Shown here one piece after another: positions 8,284 through 17,774 of a stretch of 64,000 bases of DNA. Under the pieces are notes generated by a model, which saw only the letters and a program-made list of their open reading frames with translations, was not told the origin of the DNA and made no database searches. Each line of letters opens with the position of its first letter. The first letter of the stretch is position 1. The DNA is from Burkholderia sp. IMCC1007 (lineage in GTDB: Bacteria > Pseudomonadota > Gammaproteobacteria > Burkholderiales > Burkholderiaceae): contig NZ_JAPVQY010000004.1 of NCBI RefSeq assembly GCF_027257875.1, positions 186,001 through 250,000 of the forward strand, given 5' to 3'. The position numbers and the translations under genes were made by a program.

Positions 8284-9462
8284 ATGACGCAACGCCGCTT
8301 GCGCATTGGAGTAGCAGGACTCGGACGGGCATTCTCGCTGATGCTGCCGACGTTCCTGCGGGATCCGCGGGTTCAGCTCGTCGCCGCGTGCGACCCGCGT
8401 GCCGACGCGCGCGACCGGTTCGCGGCCGACTTCGGCGCGCGCACGTATGCGGACGTGCCGGAACTGGCGGACGATCCGGACGTGGAGGTCATCTATGTCG
8501 CGAGTCCGCACCAGTTCCACGCGTTGCATACGGAAATGGCCGCGGCGAGAGGCAAGCACGTGCTCGTGGAAAAACCGATGGCGCTCGACGCGGCCGACTG
8601 CGACCGGATGATCGTCGCATGCCGCGCGGCCAACGTGCACCTGATCGTCGGCCATTGCCACAGCTTCGACACGCCGTACCTGCGCACGCGCGAGCTGATC
8701 GGCCTCGGCGATTTCGGTGCGGTGAAGATGATCCAGGCGTTCAACTACACCGATTACCTTTACCGTCCGCGCCGGCCCGAAGAACTGCTGACGGCCGAAG
8801 GCGGCGGCGCCGTCTTCAGCCAGGCGGCCCACCAGGTCGACATCGTGCGCCTGCTCGCCGGATCGCGCGCGGTCAGGCTGCGCGCGAGCGTCGGCCGGTG
8901 GGATCCGTCGCGGCCGACCGAAGGCGCGTATTCGGCGCTGATCTGGTTCGAGAACGGCGCGTATGCGTCACTGTCGTACAACGGCTATGGCCACTTCAAC
9001 AGCGACGAGTGGACCGGCTGGATCGGCGAGATGGGGGATCGCACGCGGCCCGACGCCCATGGCGCCGCGCGCCGCCGCCTCGCGACGCTTGCGTCGTCGC
9101 AGGACGAAGCGAAGCTGAAGGCGGCCGGCACCTACGGCGGATCGGCATACAAGCCGCCATCGATCGACGACGATGAACCGCCGCGCCACCATCAGCATTT
9201 CGGCCCGGTGATCGTGTCGTGCGAACGCGCGGACTTGCGGCCGCTGCCCGATTCGATCGTCGTCTACGGCGACCAGCGGCGCGACACGCTGCCACTGCTC
9301 GCGCCCGCCGTGCCGCGCGCGGAAGTCATCGACGAGCTGTACGGCGCCGTCGTCGCCGGGCGTGCACCGCTTCACGACGGCGTATGGGCGAAGGGCACGC
9401 TGGAAATCTGTATCGCGATCCTGCGCTCGAGCGAGCGCGGTGAGGACGTGGTGCTCGGCTAG
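8284..9462 (+). CDS. ophB: cis-4,5-dihydroxy-4,5-dihydrophthalate dehydrogenase
   Basis: This 392-residue GFO/IDH/MocA-family oxidoreductase has an N-terminal Rossmann fold with [11 protein letters not shown], then [11 protein letters not shown] and a C-terminal substrate domain with [21 protein letters not shown]. The family and position match the phthalate dihydrodiol dehydrogenase, which re-aromatises the dihydrodiol to 4,5-dihydroxyphthalate with NAD. The start at 8284 follows GGAGGGACAGG. It is the last gene of the ophA1A2B unit, followed by a strong hairpin. Confidence 0.88.
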   Translation: MTQRRLRIGVAGLGRAFSLMLPTFLRDPRVQLVAACDPRADARDRFAADFGARTYADVPELADDPDVEVIYVASPHQFHALHTEMAAARGKHVLVEKPMALDAADCDRMIVACRAANVHLIVGHCHSFDTPYLRTRELIGLGDFGAVKMIQAFNYTDYLYRPRRPEELLTAEGGGAVFSQAAHQVDIVRLLAGSRAVRLRASVGRWDPSRPTEGAYSALIWFENGAYASLSYNGYGHFNSDEWTGWIGEMGDRTRPDAHGAARRRLATLASSQDEAKLKAAGTYGGSAYKPPSIDDDEPPRHHQHFGPVIVSCERADLRPLPDSIVVYGDQRRDTLPLLAPAVPRAEVIDELYGAVVAGRAPLHDGVWAKGTLEICIAILRSSERGEDVVLG

Positions 9463-9476
9463 ACGGAAGAAGCACA

Positions 9477-9503
9477 CCATCGCCGCGAGCCGAGCGGCGA
9501 TGG
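9477..9503 (+). terminator. Strong hairpin after ophB
   Basis: CCATCGCCGC and GCGGCGATGG form a perfect 10-bp stem with a 7-base loop, starting 15 bases after the ophB stop. No T-tract follows, which is common in GC-rich Burkholderia terminators. Confidence 0.6.
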
Positions 9504-9906
9504 CCCCGCCTGCGCCGAGCCATCCTCTGCAGCATCGACGCCGCGCACGGAACGCGAAGCGCCATTCGAACGTCGCCCCCGCACTGCCGCTGCGGGCTCG
9601 CCCTCCCTTCACCCATCCCACGCGTCGCCGCCAGCCCGGCCGGTTCTCCGGCTGCACCGGACGTCCCTGCACGCGCGCACGGTTCAGCGCCCGTTTCGGC
9701 GTGTCTCCGGCCTCCTCCCGCGCCCGCAACCTGCCGGGTTGCGCCGCCAGCCCCTTCGGCGACCGGCAAGCAGCCAGATCGAATCGATGCGACACTCGCA
9801 GCCGAGCCGCGCGAAATCGACACGCCGAGCCGCCAATATCGCGCCGTTCACCAAACGTGCATGACCGGCCGGGCCAGCCACCTGCGCCGCACAAGGAGAG
9901 GTTGCA
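9504..9906. other. Gene-free spacer between oph cluster and ABC transporter
   Basis: About 400 bases of GC-rich sequence. Open frames exist on both strands, but their translations are Arg/Pro/Ala-rich and show no domain. It presumably holds the promoter of the ABC transporter gene; AAGGAGAGG just before 9907 is its ribosome site. I see nothing else. Confidence 0.5.
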
Positions 9907-11751
9907 ATGTTTTCGTGGTTTGAACGGCGCCTGCCGACATTCCCGCTCGAGGATCCCGCCACGCCGCCGAAGGGATTCTTCTCGTTCGTCTGGGCGTGCA
10001 CGAAAGGCGCGCGCGGCTGGATCCTGCTGATCGCGCTGACGTCGGCCGCGCTCGCCGCGTACGAAGCCGCGCTGTTCGCGATGATGGGGCGCGTGGTCGA
10101 CTGGCTGTCGTCGTCGACGCCGGCCGACTTCGGTGGCCGTCACTTCGGCACGCTCGCCGGCTTCGCGGCCATCCTCGCGGGCAGTGCATTGCTGATCGCG
10201 CTGCATACGATGGTCAAGCACCAGGTGCTCGCGATCAACTTCCCGATGCGGCTGCGCTGGCTGTTTCACCGGCTGATGCTCGACCAGAGCCTGTCGTTCT
10301 ATGCGAACGAGTTCGCAGGCCGCGTGACGACCAAGATCATGCAGACCGCGCTCGCGGTGCGCGACGCGCTGTTCATGTCGGTCGACGTCGTGATCGGCGT
10401 CGCCGCGTACCTGATCGGCATCCTCGCGCTCGCGGCCAGTTTCGACTGGCGGCTGATGATTCCGCTCATGCTGTGGGCACTCGGCTATGGCGGCGCGTGC
10501 GCGTTCTTCGTGCCGCGGCTGGGCCGCGTCGGCAGCCAGCAGGCAGATGCGCGCGCGCTGATGACGGGCCGCATCACCGATGCGTATTCGAACATCACCA
10601 CCGTCAAGCTGTTCTCGCACACGCGCCGCGAAGCCGATCATGCGCGCCGCGCGATGGAAGCGTTCAAGGTGACCGGCGACGCGCAGATGCGGCTCGTCAG
10701 CGCGTTCGAGGTCGTCAATCACCTGCTGTCGACGTTGCTGCTGGTCGGCTCGACCGGCCTTGCGCTGTATCTGTGGATGCACGGCGAGGCGAGCGCGGGC
10801 GTCGTCGCGGCCGTGGTCGCGATGGCGCTGCGCCTGTCGAGCTATTCGCACTGGATCATGTGGGAGATGACCGAACTGTTCGAGAACGTCGGCACGATCC
10901 AGGACGGCATCAACACGCTGACGAAGGTGCGCAGCGTGGTCGACGCGCCGGACGCGAGGCCGCTCGCCGTGCAGCGCGGCGGCATCGTGTTCGACAACGT
11001 GCGCTTCGCGCACGACGACAACGACACGCCGGTGTTCGACGGGCTGAACCTGACGATCCGGCCGGGCGAGCGGATCGGCCTGATCGGCCGCTCGGGCGCC
11101 GGCAAGTCGACGCTCGTGAACCTGCTGCTGCGCTTCTACGACGTCGACGGCGGCACGATCCGCATCGACGGGCAGGACATCGCGCACGTGACGCAGGACA
11201 GCCTGCGCGCGGCGATCGGGATGGTCACGCAGGATACGTCGCTGCTGCACCGGACGATGCGCGAGAACATTCTGTACGGCCGCCCCGATGCGACGGAGCG
11301 CGAGATGCACGACGCGGCCGTGCGCGCGGAAGCGTCCGAGTTCATCGAACGGCTGCGCGACCGGCACGGGCGCAGCGGCTACGACGTCGAAGTCGGCGAG
11401 CGCGGCGTGAAGCTGTCGGGCGGCCAGCGGCAACGCGTCGCGATCGCGCGCGTGATGCTCAAGGACGCGCCGATCCTCGTGCTCGATGAAGCGACGAGCG
11501 CGCTCGACTCCGAAGTCGAAGTCGCGATCCAGCGCAGTCTCGACAGCCTGATGAGCGGCAAGACGGTGATCGCGATCGCGCACCGGCTATCGACGATCGC
11601 CGCGCTCGACCGGCTGATCGTGCTCGACGAAGGGCGCATCGTCGAGGAAGGTACGCATCTCGAGCTGCTGCAGGCCGGCGGTATTTATGCAGCGCTGTGG
11701 GCGCATCAGAGCGGCGGGTTTCTCGGCGAGACGGCGGATGCCGTGCAGTAG
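9907..11751 (+). CDS. ABC exporter, fused permease and ATPase
   Basis: This 614-residue half-transporter has a six-helix membrane domain (about residues 30-330) followed by a nucleotide-binding domain with Walker A GRSGAGKST near residue 397, signature LSGGQRQR, Walker B ILVLDEATSALD and the H-loop AIAHRLSTI. The architecture is that of MsbA-like exporters acting as homodimers in the inner membrane. AAGGAGAGG lies before the ATG. The substrate is unknown, no partner gene is adjacent, and the ophB terminator separates it from the phthalate genes. Confidence 0.85.
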   Translation: MFSWFERRLPTFPLEDPATPPKGFFSFVWACTKGARGWILLIALTSAALAAYEAALFAMMGRVVDWLSSSTPADFGGRHFGTLAGFAAILAGSALLIALHTMVKHQVLAINFPMRLRWLFHRLMLDQSLSFYANEFAGRVTTKIMQTALAVRDALFMSVDVVIGVAAYLIGILALAASFDWRLMIPLMLWALGYGGACAFFVPRLGRVGSQQADARALMTGRITDAYSNITTVKLFSHTRREADHARRAMEAFKVTGDAQMRLVSAFEVVNHLLSTLLLVGSTGLALYLWMHGEASAGVVAAVVAMALRLSSYSHWIMWEMTELFENVGTIQDGINTLTKVRSVVDAPDARPLAVQRGGIVFDNVRFAHDDNDTPVFDGLNLTIRPGERIGLIGRSGAGKSTLVNLLLRFYDVDGGTIRIDGQDIAHVTQDSLRAAIGMVTQDTSLLHRTMRENILYGRPDATEREMHDAAVRAEASEFIERLRDRHGRSGYDVEVGERGVKLSGGQRQRVAIARVMLKDAPILVLDEATSALDSEVEVAIQRSLDSLMSGKTVIAIAHRLSTIAALDRLIVLDEGRIVEEGTHLELLQAGGIYAALWAHQSGGFLGETADAVQ

Positions 11752-12092
11752 CCGGGCGGCATCGGCCGCTGGCGTATCGCGCGAAACCGGATCGGCGGAA
11801 CGCCTGTGACCGCTCGACCGGATATCACCCTGCACTGAACGCACCCGATTCGGCGCTCGCGGGAGACGAGCAACGTTTCGTCAATCGGATTCGCCGGCAC
11901 GGGCAGTTCCGCACGGAAGTGCTCGCGGCATGGCACCGACGCATACCGGCAGACTATCGGCTGCATATGGTTGCGCACACACCCATCTGCGCGCCGCTCA
12001 TAACGATTCGACGATTTATTGGTTCCGTCGACGATGCGCGTCCCTTATCGTTCTCCGACTCGTCAGACCACCGACCAACGGGGAATCCAACA
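11752..12092. other. Spacer upstream of second porin
   Basis: About 340 bases with no convincing gene. An open frame continuous with the porin runs through it but carries no signal peptide or domain. It should contain the porin promoter and 5' leader. I find no clear -35/-10 pair. Confidence 0.4.
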
Positions 12093-13265
12093 ATGAAACG
12101 AATCCGTTCATTCGCACTGCTCGCGCTGCCGGCCGCACTCTACGCCGCCGGCGCGCACGCGCAAAGCAGCGTCACGCTGTACGGCATCGCCGATGCGGGC
12201 ATCGCGTACGTGCACAACGTACAGAACGCGAACGGCACCAACGCGTCGAACCTCGTGAAGTTCAGCAGCGGCAACCTGTCGGGCAGCCGCTGGGGCCTGC
12301 GCGGCATCGAGGATCTCGGCGGCGGCCTGTCCGCGCTGTTCCAGATCGAGAACGGCTTCAACATCGGCACCGGCGCGCTCGGTCAGGGCGGCCGCGAATT
12401 CGGCCGCAAGGCCATCGTCGGCCTCGGCAGCAGCACGTACGGCACCGTGACGCTCGGCCGCCAGTACGATCCGGTCGTCGATCTCGTGCAGGGCCTTACC
12501 GAGGACAACTATTTCGGCGGCGTATTCGCGACGCCGGGCGACCTCGACAACTACGACAACAGCCTGCGCGTGAGCAACTCGGTGAAGTACACGAGCCCGC
12601 TGATCTCCGGCTTCCAGTTCGCCGCGCTGTACGGCTTCGGCGGCGTCGCGGGCGCGACCGGCAACGGCCGCACGTACAGCTTCGGCCTGAGCTACGCGAA
12701 CGGCCCGCTGTCGCTCGGCGCCGGCTACTTCTTCGCGAACGGCGGCACGACGGCGGCAGGCGGCGTGCGCACGTGGTCGAGCAGCTCGGACACGCTGTTC
12801 AACACCGTGATCAACCAGGGCTTCTCGAGCGCGAAGTCGATCCAGATCGTGCGCGTGGCCGGCCAGTACGTGGCCGGGCCGGCAACCTTCGGCCTCGCGT
12901 ATTCGAACACGCAGTACGGCGCGGACACGCTGTCGGCCTTCACGCAGAACGCGAAGTTCAACAACGGCTCGGCGTTCTTCAACTGGCAGTTCACGCCGGC
13001 ACTGCGTGCGGGCGTCGGCTACAACTACACGTCGCTGACGGGCCCGAGCTCCGCGCACTACAACCAGGTGAACCTCGGCGCCGACTACGCGCTGTCGAAG
13101 CGCACCGACGTGTACGCGCTGTTCGGCTACCAGAAGGCGAGCGGCAACACGCTGAACGCGAGCGGCGCGATCGTGAAGGCCGCGGCTTCGGTCGGCTCGT
13201 ACGGCGTGAACTCGGGCGCCGATACGCAGGAACTCGCGATCGTCGGCATTCGCCACAAGTTCTGA
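12093..13265 (+). CDS. OmpC-type outer-membrane porin
   Basis: This 390-residue porin has a cleavable signal (ALYAAGAHA before QSSVTLYG), the SGSRWGLRGIEDLGGGL and LGRQYDPVVDLVQG strands, and a C-terminal HKF ending in Phe. The start at 12093 (MKRIRSFALL) is set by the signal peptide; the longer frame is not coherent. It stands alone and is followed by a strong terminator hairpin, so it is a monocistronic general or organic-acid porin. The substrate is not readable. Confidence 0.9.
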   Translation: MKRIRSFALLALPAALYAAGAHAQSSVTLYGIADAGIAYVHNVQNANGTNASNLVKFSSGNLSGSRWGLRGIEDLGGGLSALFQIENGFNIGTGALGQGGREFGRKAIVGLGSSTYGTVTLGRQYDPVVDLVQGLTEDNYFGGVFATPGDLDNYDNSLRVSNSVKYTSPLISGFQFAALYGFGGVAGATGNGRTYSFGLSYANGPLSLGAGYFFANGGTTAAGGVRTWSSSSDTLFNTVINQGFSSAKSIQIVRVAGQYVAGPATFGLAYSNTQYGADTLSAFTQNAKFNNGSAFFNWQFTPALRAGVGYNYTSLTGPSSAHYNQVNLGADYALSKRTDVYALFGYQKASGNTLNASGAIVKAAASVGSYGVNSGADTQELAIVGIRHKF

Positions 13266-13290
13266 TCGCGTCGTCGCACGACGCAGGCCG

Positions 13291-13318
13291 ACCGGCGCGC
13301 ACCTCGGTGCGCGCCGGT
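13291..13318 (+). terminator. Rho-independent-like terminator of the porin gene
   Basis: ACCGGCGCGCAC and GTGCGCGCCGGT form a perfect 12-bp stem with a CTCG loop, 25 bases after the porin stop. It is followed by a short GCCGTTTA stretch. Confidence 0.75.
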
Positions 13319-13470
13319 GCCGTTTAGACTGTCTGCGTTCGCGTTCCACACCATCGCGACCACGCATCTGTACCGCCGGCTGCGCGTGCATCGAGCGTCG
13401 GCGACACTGGCGTTGCGGTCGCCATGAACCGCTGCATCGCGTCCGTGACTTACGAGGCGCACGTGACGTG

Positions 13471-13956
13471 CTATCTGTCTGCCGACCGATTGCTTCGCGT
13501 ACCCAGGCTCGCGCCGTAATGAACGGCCGCGGCCGTGATCCCGAATACCAGATGGGCGATCAGCGTGATCCCGCCGCGCACCTGAGCGAACCACGGGAAA
13601 ATCGCGGTGAATCCGTACAGATTGACACCGTACAGCACGAGTCCGAACACACCGCCCGCGACGAGCGCGGACCCGAGCGACAGGCCGCGGATCGCTTTCG
13701 CGAGCACGGCCGCATAAGCGAGCGACAGCGAGGCATGCACCAGCGTCGCAACACTCATGATGACCGGATCGAAGCCGCTGGACGAACCGAGGGCACGGCG
13801 GCCCATCACGATGGCGGCCGTCAGGCGCGCGTCGCGCAGCAGGTCATGAATGGCGTCGTCGCCGACGATCCGCCACAGCAGCAATTCGATGACGGTCGAG
13901 CCGACCGCCGCGCCGAACGCTGCCCACAGAATCGGAATCGGGCCGGTTGGCTTCAA
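13471..13956 (-). CDS. Small integral membrane protein of unknown function
   Basis: This 161-residue protein has about four predicted membrane helices: PILWAAFGAAVGSTVIELLLW, a segment near VIMSVATLVHASLSLAYAAVL, GGVFGLVLYGVNLYGF, and a final one near ITLIAHLVFGITAAAVHY. It has no signal peptide or catalytic motif I recognise. The frame begins at a TTG with GGGGGTGGG upstream; no ATG suits the first helix. It lies 36 bases downstream of the gene at 13993 on the same strand and may be co-transcribed. Confidence 0.6.
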   Translation of the reverse strand: MKPTGPIPILWAAFGAAVGSTVIELLLWRIVGDDAIHDLLRDARLTAAIVMGRRALGSSSGFDPVIMSVATLVHASLSLAYAAVLAKAIRGLSLGSALVAGGVFGLVLYGVNLYGFTAIFPWFAQVRGGITLIAHLVFGITAAAVHYGASLGTRSNRSADR

Positions 13957-13992
13957 TTGCCCACCCCCGCGACGATAGCCCGCCGCGCGGGC

Positions 13993-14649
13993 TTACAACG
14001 GCCGGTCGCAATCCGTCCAGTATGCGAACGGATCGCGATGCTTCGGGTAGTGCTCGTCGAGCCACTTCAGCAACGTCGCGCGCGCATTGTCGAGATCGGC
14101 CTTCGACGACGACGTCCGCAGTTCGTGCACTTCGACGGACTTTTCCCGATCCATCACGTAGCAGTTCCAGTCGGGGCCATCCAGGTCCGGATCGTCGGTC
14201 GCCTTCGACGACTTGCTCCAGCCGAACCCTTTGCGCGCATCGATGTAGTAGCGCGGGTGCACCTTCAGATACGACAGTTCGCCGCCTTGCAGGCTGCTTT
14301 CCGCGCGCACGATATCGCGCCTGTCGACGATCTGCGTGACTTCCGGCAGGCGGCGCGAACGCCACCCCGCAGGCAGCGTCGCCATCGCCTGAACGCTGTC
14401 GTACGTGCCCCAGTCGAGGCCCCACGCTTCGGCCATGCGCTTCATGAACGCATCCGCACTCGGATAGCCGCGCAATTGGATTCGCGTGGACAGCTTGACT
14501 TCGTACCGGCCGTCGGCACCCGTCGCATCGTCAGCCGCTTCGAACGGATTGCCCGGGCGCGACGCGCGCTGCGCGTCTGCGGGCGCCATGCCCGAAAACA
14601 GCTGATCGAGCGCCGCACGCGCTTTCGACGACTTGTCTGGTCTATTCAT
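13993..14649 (-). CDS. Hypothetical soluble protein
   Basis: This 218-residue protein is rich in charged and aromatic residues, with a Trp-containing C-terminal part (PDWNCYVMDREKSVEVHEL and KWLDEHYPKHRDPFAYWTD). It has no signal peptide or membrane helix. AGGAAATGAGT precedes the ATG and codon bias is normal for the region, so it is very likely a real gene. I do not recognise the family; the body reads like a phage-type or toxin-associated hypothetical, but nothing firm supports that. Confidence 0.6.
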   Translation of the reverse strand: MNRPDKSSKARAALDQLFSGMAPADAQRASRPGNPFEAADDATGADGRYEVKLSTRIQLRGYPSADAFMKRMAEAWGLDWGTYDSVQAMATLPAGWRSRRLPEVTQIVDRRDIVRAESSLQGGELSYLKVHPRYYIDARKGFGWSKSSKATDDPDLDGPDWNCYVMDREKSVEVHELRTSSSKADLDNARATLLKWLDEHYPKHRDPFAYWTDCDRPL

Positions 14650-14817
14650 TACTCATTTCCTGTGCATCCACACGGCTGCAAAAAATCTCGATTCTGGTTG
14701 ATCTGTTGGATCCGCGAATTGGCTCGCGGATTTCCGCGAGCGCATTGTCGACGATCCGGCGGTCACGGTCGAGCGGCAACGCATCGGCGAACTCGCCGTA
14801 CTACTCGGTAGCAGGCG

Positions 14818-15370
14818 TCATGCCGCCTGTCCCGCACTCCGCAGCGCGGCCCGCATCCGTTCCACCACCGCGAGCACTTCCGGCCGATTCTCGCCCTTCG
14901 CATGCACGAAGTGATACCGGGGCAACGAATCGACGTCGCGGCGACTGACCCGCGCCAGCGCGCTGCGCCCAAGATACCCGAGATACGCATCCGCGGGCGG
15001 CGGGCGCGCCGGCGCCACGCCGAGCCCTGCTTCGGCCGCCGCGAGCACGAGGTTGTAATCCTCGAAGCGGGGACCCTGCGCACGCGGCCTGAACGCGATG
15101 CCGAGCGCGTCGAACCACGTGCGCCATCCGGTCACGTCGGAGTCGTGCAGCAACGGCATCCCGAGCAGCGCGGCATCGCCGACCCGACGGCGCAGCGTGG
15201 CCAGTTGCGCGGCGAGCCTCGGATGCGCGACAGGGTACAGCGTCTCCGGCACGAACGGGCGCGTGTCGAGCTGACGCCAGTTGCCGCGCCCGTACCGGAT
15301 CCACCGATCCCGCTTCGCAGCCGGCGATGTCCGCGTTTGCGCAAGCCGATATGCAGATCGATCTGCAACG
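14818..15370 (-). pseudogene. LysR-family regulator remnant, 5' half missing and frameshifted
   Basis: The C-terminal half of a GcvA-like LysR effector domain is preserved: RYGRGNWRQLDTRPFVPETL, VTGWRTWFDALGI, FEDYNLVLAAAEAGLGVAPARPP. The preceding family segment PALQIDLHIGL is found at about 15333-15368 but in a different frame from DRWIRYGRGNW (15289-15309), so there is a frameshift as well. The whole HTH and first half of the sensor domain are absent. Immediately beyond lies the 3' end of a divergent EamA gene, so one deletion probably removed both 5' halves and the shared promoter. Confidence 0.75.
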
Positions 15371-15385
15371 CCGGCGGTCGCAACG

Positions 15386-15493
15386 ATGTTGTCGATGGCG
15401 CTGACGGGCGAGCAACCCGGTGTGGCGACGGTTTGCGGCGGCCTGCTGGCGATTGCGGGCGTGATCTTCGTGGCCTTGCGCGGCCGGACGTAG
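15386..15493 (+). pseudogene. EamA/DMT transporter remnant, last ~35 residues only
   Basis: The end of a 10-helix drug/metabolite transporter survives: ALTGEQPGVATVCGGLLAIAGV is the canonical tail of EamA repeat 2, with the stop at 15493. Upstream of about 15380 the frame gives no transporter sequence. EamA and LysR genes are commonly divergent neighbours, and this fragment abuts a LysR fragment pointing the other way. Confidence 0.65.
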
Positions 15494-16097
15494 GCGCGGG
15501 ACTTCGCTGAATTGCCCGGGTAGCGATACCGGCGCGAACGATGCGCAGCGGAAGGCCGGTCACCCCCTCGCATCTGCGAAACGGAAATATACACGCTATA
15601 CCGCGCGCACCCATTCACGGATGCGACGGAACTCGACCGTTAGTTGCATGAGCCGCACAACGATCACGCGGACAGTCGGGACTGTGCAGACAAATCGACC
15701 GAACAGTTCGCGATTGATTGCACCGTAGTGTGCATGGTCAGCGACATCGCCCCGATCGAATAATCGAAGCCATCACTGAGGAACTCGGCAGCGCGCGTGC
15801 GCAACGGACGACGAAACGGCCGCGCCATCGCATCACTATTTGCGCAGGGCTACGCAATTCGGCGACGCGCGCGGAAACAGGTTCGGATATATTCATACGA
15901 ATTGCATGTCGTCTGACGAAGTGGCCCGCTCGCCCGGAGCAACGCTCGACATCGGCGTTCTCGTCGCATGCGACGCCCGGCGACATGCAAGCCGAACCCG
16001 TCATGGGTCATGGAGACTCGTCCGGCACACCGGCCACCTCACAAGGGTTTCCGGCTGGCCGGACGTCAATAGAAATAGCAATCAACGGAGATGGCAG
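15494..16097. other. Gene-free spacer upstream of livK-type gene
   Basis: About 600 bases, somewhat less GC-rich than the neighbouring genes. Long frames cross it on both strands but their translations show no domain, signal peptide or repeat. It should contain the promoter for the binding-protein gene at 16098 (ACGGAG before its ATG). Possibly it also contains further debris from the LysR/EamA deletion. Confidence 0.4.
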
Positions 16098-17252
16098 ATG
16101 GAACGAAGCACTGTCGGCATGCGCTGCAAACCCCTGATTACCGTCGCACTGGCTGCCGCCGCGTTCGCAGCCGCGTCGGGCGCGATGGCCGACCAGGTCG
16201 TGAAGATCGGCAGCGTCGAACCGACGACGGGCGGCATTTCGCACCTCGGCAAGGACAACGAGAACGGTGCGCGCCTCGCGGTCGAGGAGATCAACGCGAA
16301 GGGTCTCACGATCGGCGGCCAGAAGATCACGCTGCAACTGGACGCACAGGATGACGCGGCCGACCCGCGCCAGGCCACGCAGGTCGCGCAAAAGCTGGTC
16401 GACAACAAGGTCGTCGCGGTCATCGGCCATCTGAACTCGGGCACGTCGATCCCGGCCTCGAAGATCTACAGCGATGCGGGCATCGTGCAGATCTCGCCGT
16501 CGGCCACGAACCCGACCTACACGCAGCAAGGCTTCAAGACCACCTACCGGGTGGTCGCGACCGATGCGCAGCAGGGCCCGGCGCTCGCGAGCTACGCGCA
16601 GTCGAAGGGCGTGAAGAGCGTGGCGGTGATCGACGATTCGACCGCGTACGGCCAGGGCCTCGCGAACGAGTTCGAGAAGAAGGCGAAGGCGCTCGGCCTG
16701 AAGGTGCTGTCGCACGACGCGACCAACGACAAGGCCGTCGACTTCCGCGCGATTCTCACGAAGATCAAGGGCGAGAACCCCGACGCGATCATGTACGGCG
16801 GCATGGACGCCACCGGCGGCCCGCTCGCGAAGCAGGCGAAACAGCTGGGCCTGCGCGCGCGGATCCTGTCCGGCGACGGCGTATGCACCGACTCGCTGGC
16901 CGCCCTGGCCGGCCCGGCGGCCGACAACGTGCTGTGCTCGCAGGCCGGCGCGGCGCTCGAGAAGATGCCGGGCGGCGCGGCATTCCTCGCGAAGTACCAG
17001 AAGCGCTTCAACCAGGGCATCAAGTTCGATGCGCCGTTCGCGTACGACGCGGTCTACATCGCGGTCGACGCGATGAAGCGCGCGAATTCGACCGACCCGG
17101 CGAAGATCCTCGCCGCGATGCCGTCGACGAAGTACGACGGCGTGATCGGCACGACGACGTTCGACGCGAAGGGCGACCTGACGCACGGGATCATCTCGAT
17201 CTACGGCTACAAGGCCGGCAAGAAGACCTTCCTCGACCAGGTGAAGATGTAA
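16098..17252 (+). CDS. Branched-chain amino-acid ABC transporter substrate-binding protein (LivK type)
   Basis: This 384-residue periplasmic protein has a signal peptide (residues about 1-28, cut after ASGAMA) and a type I binding fold: VKIGSVEPTTGGISHLGKDNENGARLA in segments typical of LivJ/LivK, VIGHLNSGTSIPASKIY (ligand loop), and DDSTAYGQGLANEFEKKA. It should bind Leu/Ile/Val or a related amino acid and deliver it to a LivHMGF permease. None of those genes is in the window, so it is an orphan receptor. A hairpin terminator follows. Confidence 0.88.
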   Translation: MERSTVGMRCKPLITVALAAAAFAAASGAMADQVVKIGSVEPTTGGISHLGKDNENGARLAVEEINAKGLTIGGQKITLQLDAQDDAADPRQATQVAQKLVDNKVVAVIGHLNSGTSIPASKIYSDAGIVQISPSATNPTYTQQGFKTTYRVVATDAQQGPALASYAQSKGVKSVAVIDDSTAYGQGLANEFEKKAKALGLKVLSHDATNDKAVDFRAILTKIKGENPDAIMYGGMDATGGPLAKQAKQLGLRARILSGDGVCTDSLAALAGPAADNVLCSQAGAALEKMPGGAAFLAKYQKRFNQGIKFDAPFAYDAVYIAVDAMKRANSTDPAKILAAMPSTKYDGVIGTTTFDAKGDLTHGIISIYGYKAGKKTFLDQVKM

Positions 17253-17263
17253 CCCGCCGCGAC

Positions 17264-17299
17264 GCCGGCACGACGGGAACGCCGCCCGTCGGCGCCGGC
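17264..17299 (+). terminator. Hairpin after the livK-type gene
   Basis: GCCGGC-A-CGACGGG pairs with CCCGTCG-GC-GCCGGC around a 7-base loop, giving a 13-bp stem with a small internal bulge, 11 bases after the stop codon. Confidence 0.55.
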
Positions 17300-17339
17300 G
17301 CCGCGCGGGCCGATTCGAGTTTTGCGGAGACGATGCAAC

Positions 17340-17642
17340 ATGTGTGCAATGGCGTATGCGGAATTTCAACAGGAGCTGAAGAAGGCGCAGTTGACGGCGC
17401 GCGAGTTCGCCCGCCTGATCCGGATGAACGAAAGTTCCATCACCAACTATTCGAGCAAGGGCACCGTCCCTTCGCACCTCGCGGTCATCGCGACACTCAT
17501 CGGCGCGCTCGCCGCGCACGAGATCGATTTCCGGCACGTAATCGGCAACACGGACATCGAGCCGAAACGGCCACGCGGCGTCGGCGCGTTTCCGGCGGTG
17601 GCCAAGCCGCGCGCCGCAAAACGCCGCAACAGTCAGTCATGA
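17340..17642 (+). CDS. Small helix-turn-helix protein
   Basis: This 100-residue protein has an XRE/Cro-like HTH: FQQELKKAQLTAREFARLIRM followed by NESSITNYSSKGTVPSHLAVIATLIGALAA, which fits helices 1-5 of a lambda-repressor-type domain. A basic tail (RPRAAKRRNSQ-like) follows. The start at 17340 has GGAG upstream at a slightly long spacing; an internal ATG at 17349 is possible. It is probably a DNA-binding regulator. Its target is unknown, and it stands alone between two terminators or gene ends. Confidence 0.65.
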   Translation: MCAMAYAEFQQELKKAQLTAREFARLIRMNESSITNYSSKGTVPSHLAVIATLIGALAAHEIDFRHVIGNTDIEPKRPRGVGAFPAVAKPRAAKRRNSQS

Positions 17643-17774
17643 CCGCCGCGGCCCGGCCGCGCCACCATCGCGCACGGCGCATCGCGCCGCTCCGCCCGCT
17701 TCGTCCAATCGATCCGCATTGCAGCTAACGGCGAGCCCGGCCTGAAACAAAACCGCGCCCGCCGTCGATGGCCG

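Noticed and set aside
8968-11583. 871-codon minus-strand frame opposite ophB and the ABC transporter
   Set aside because: The translation is Arg/His/Asp-rich with no domain, antisense to two clearly real genes. Long antisense frames are expected at this GC content.
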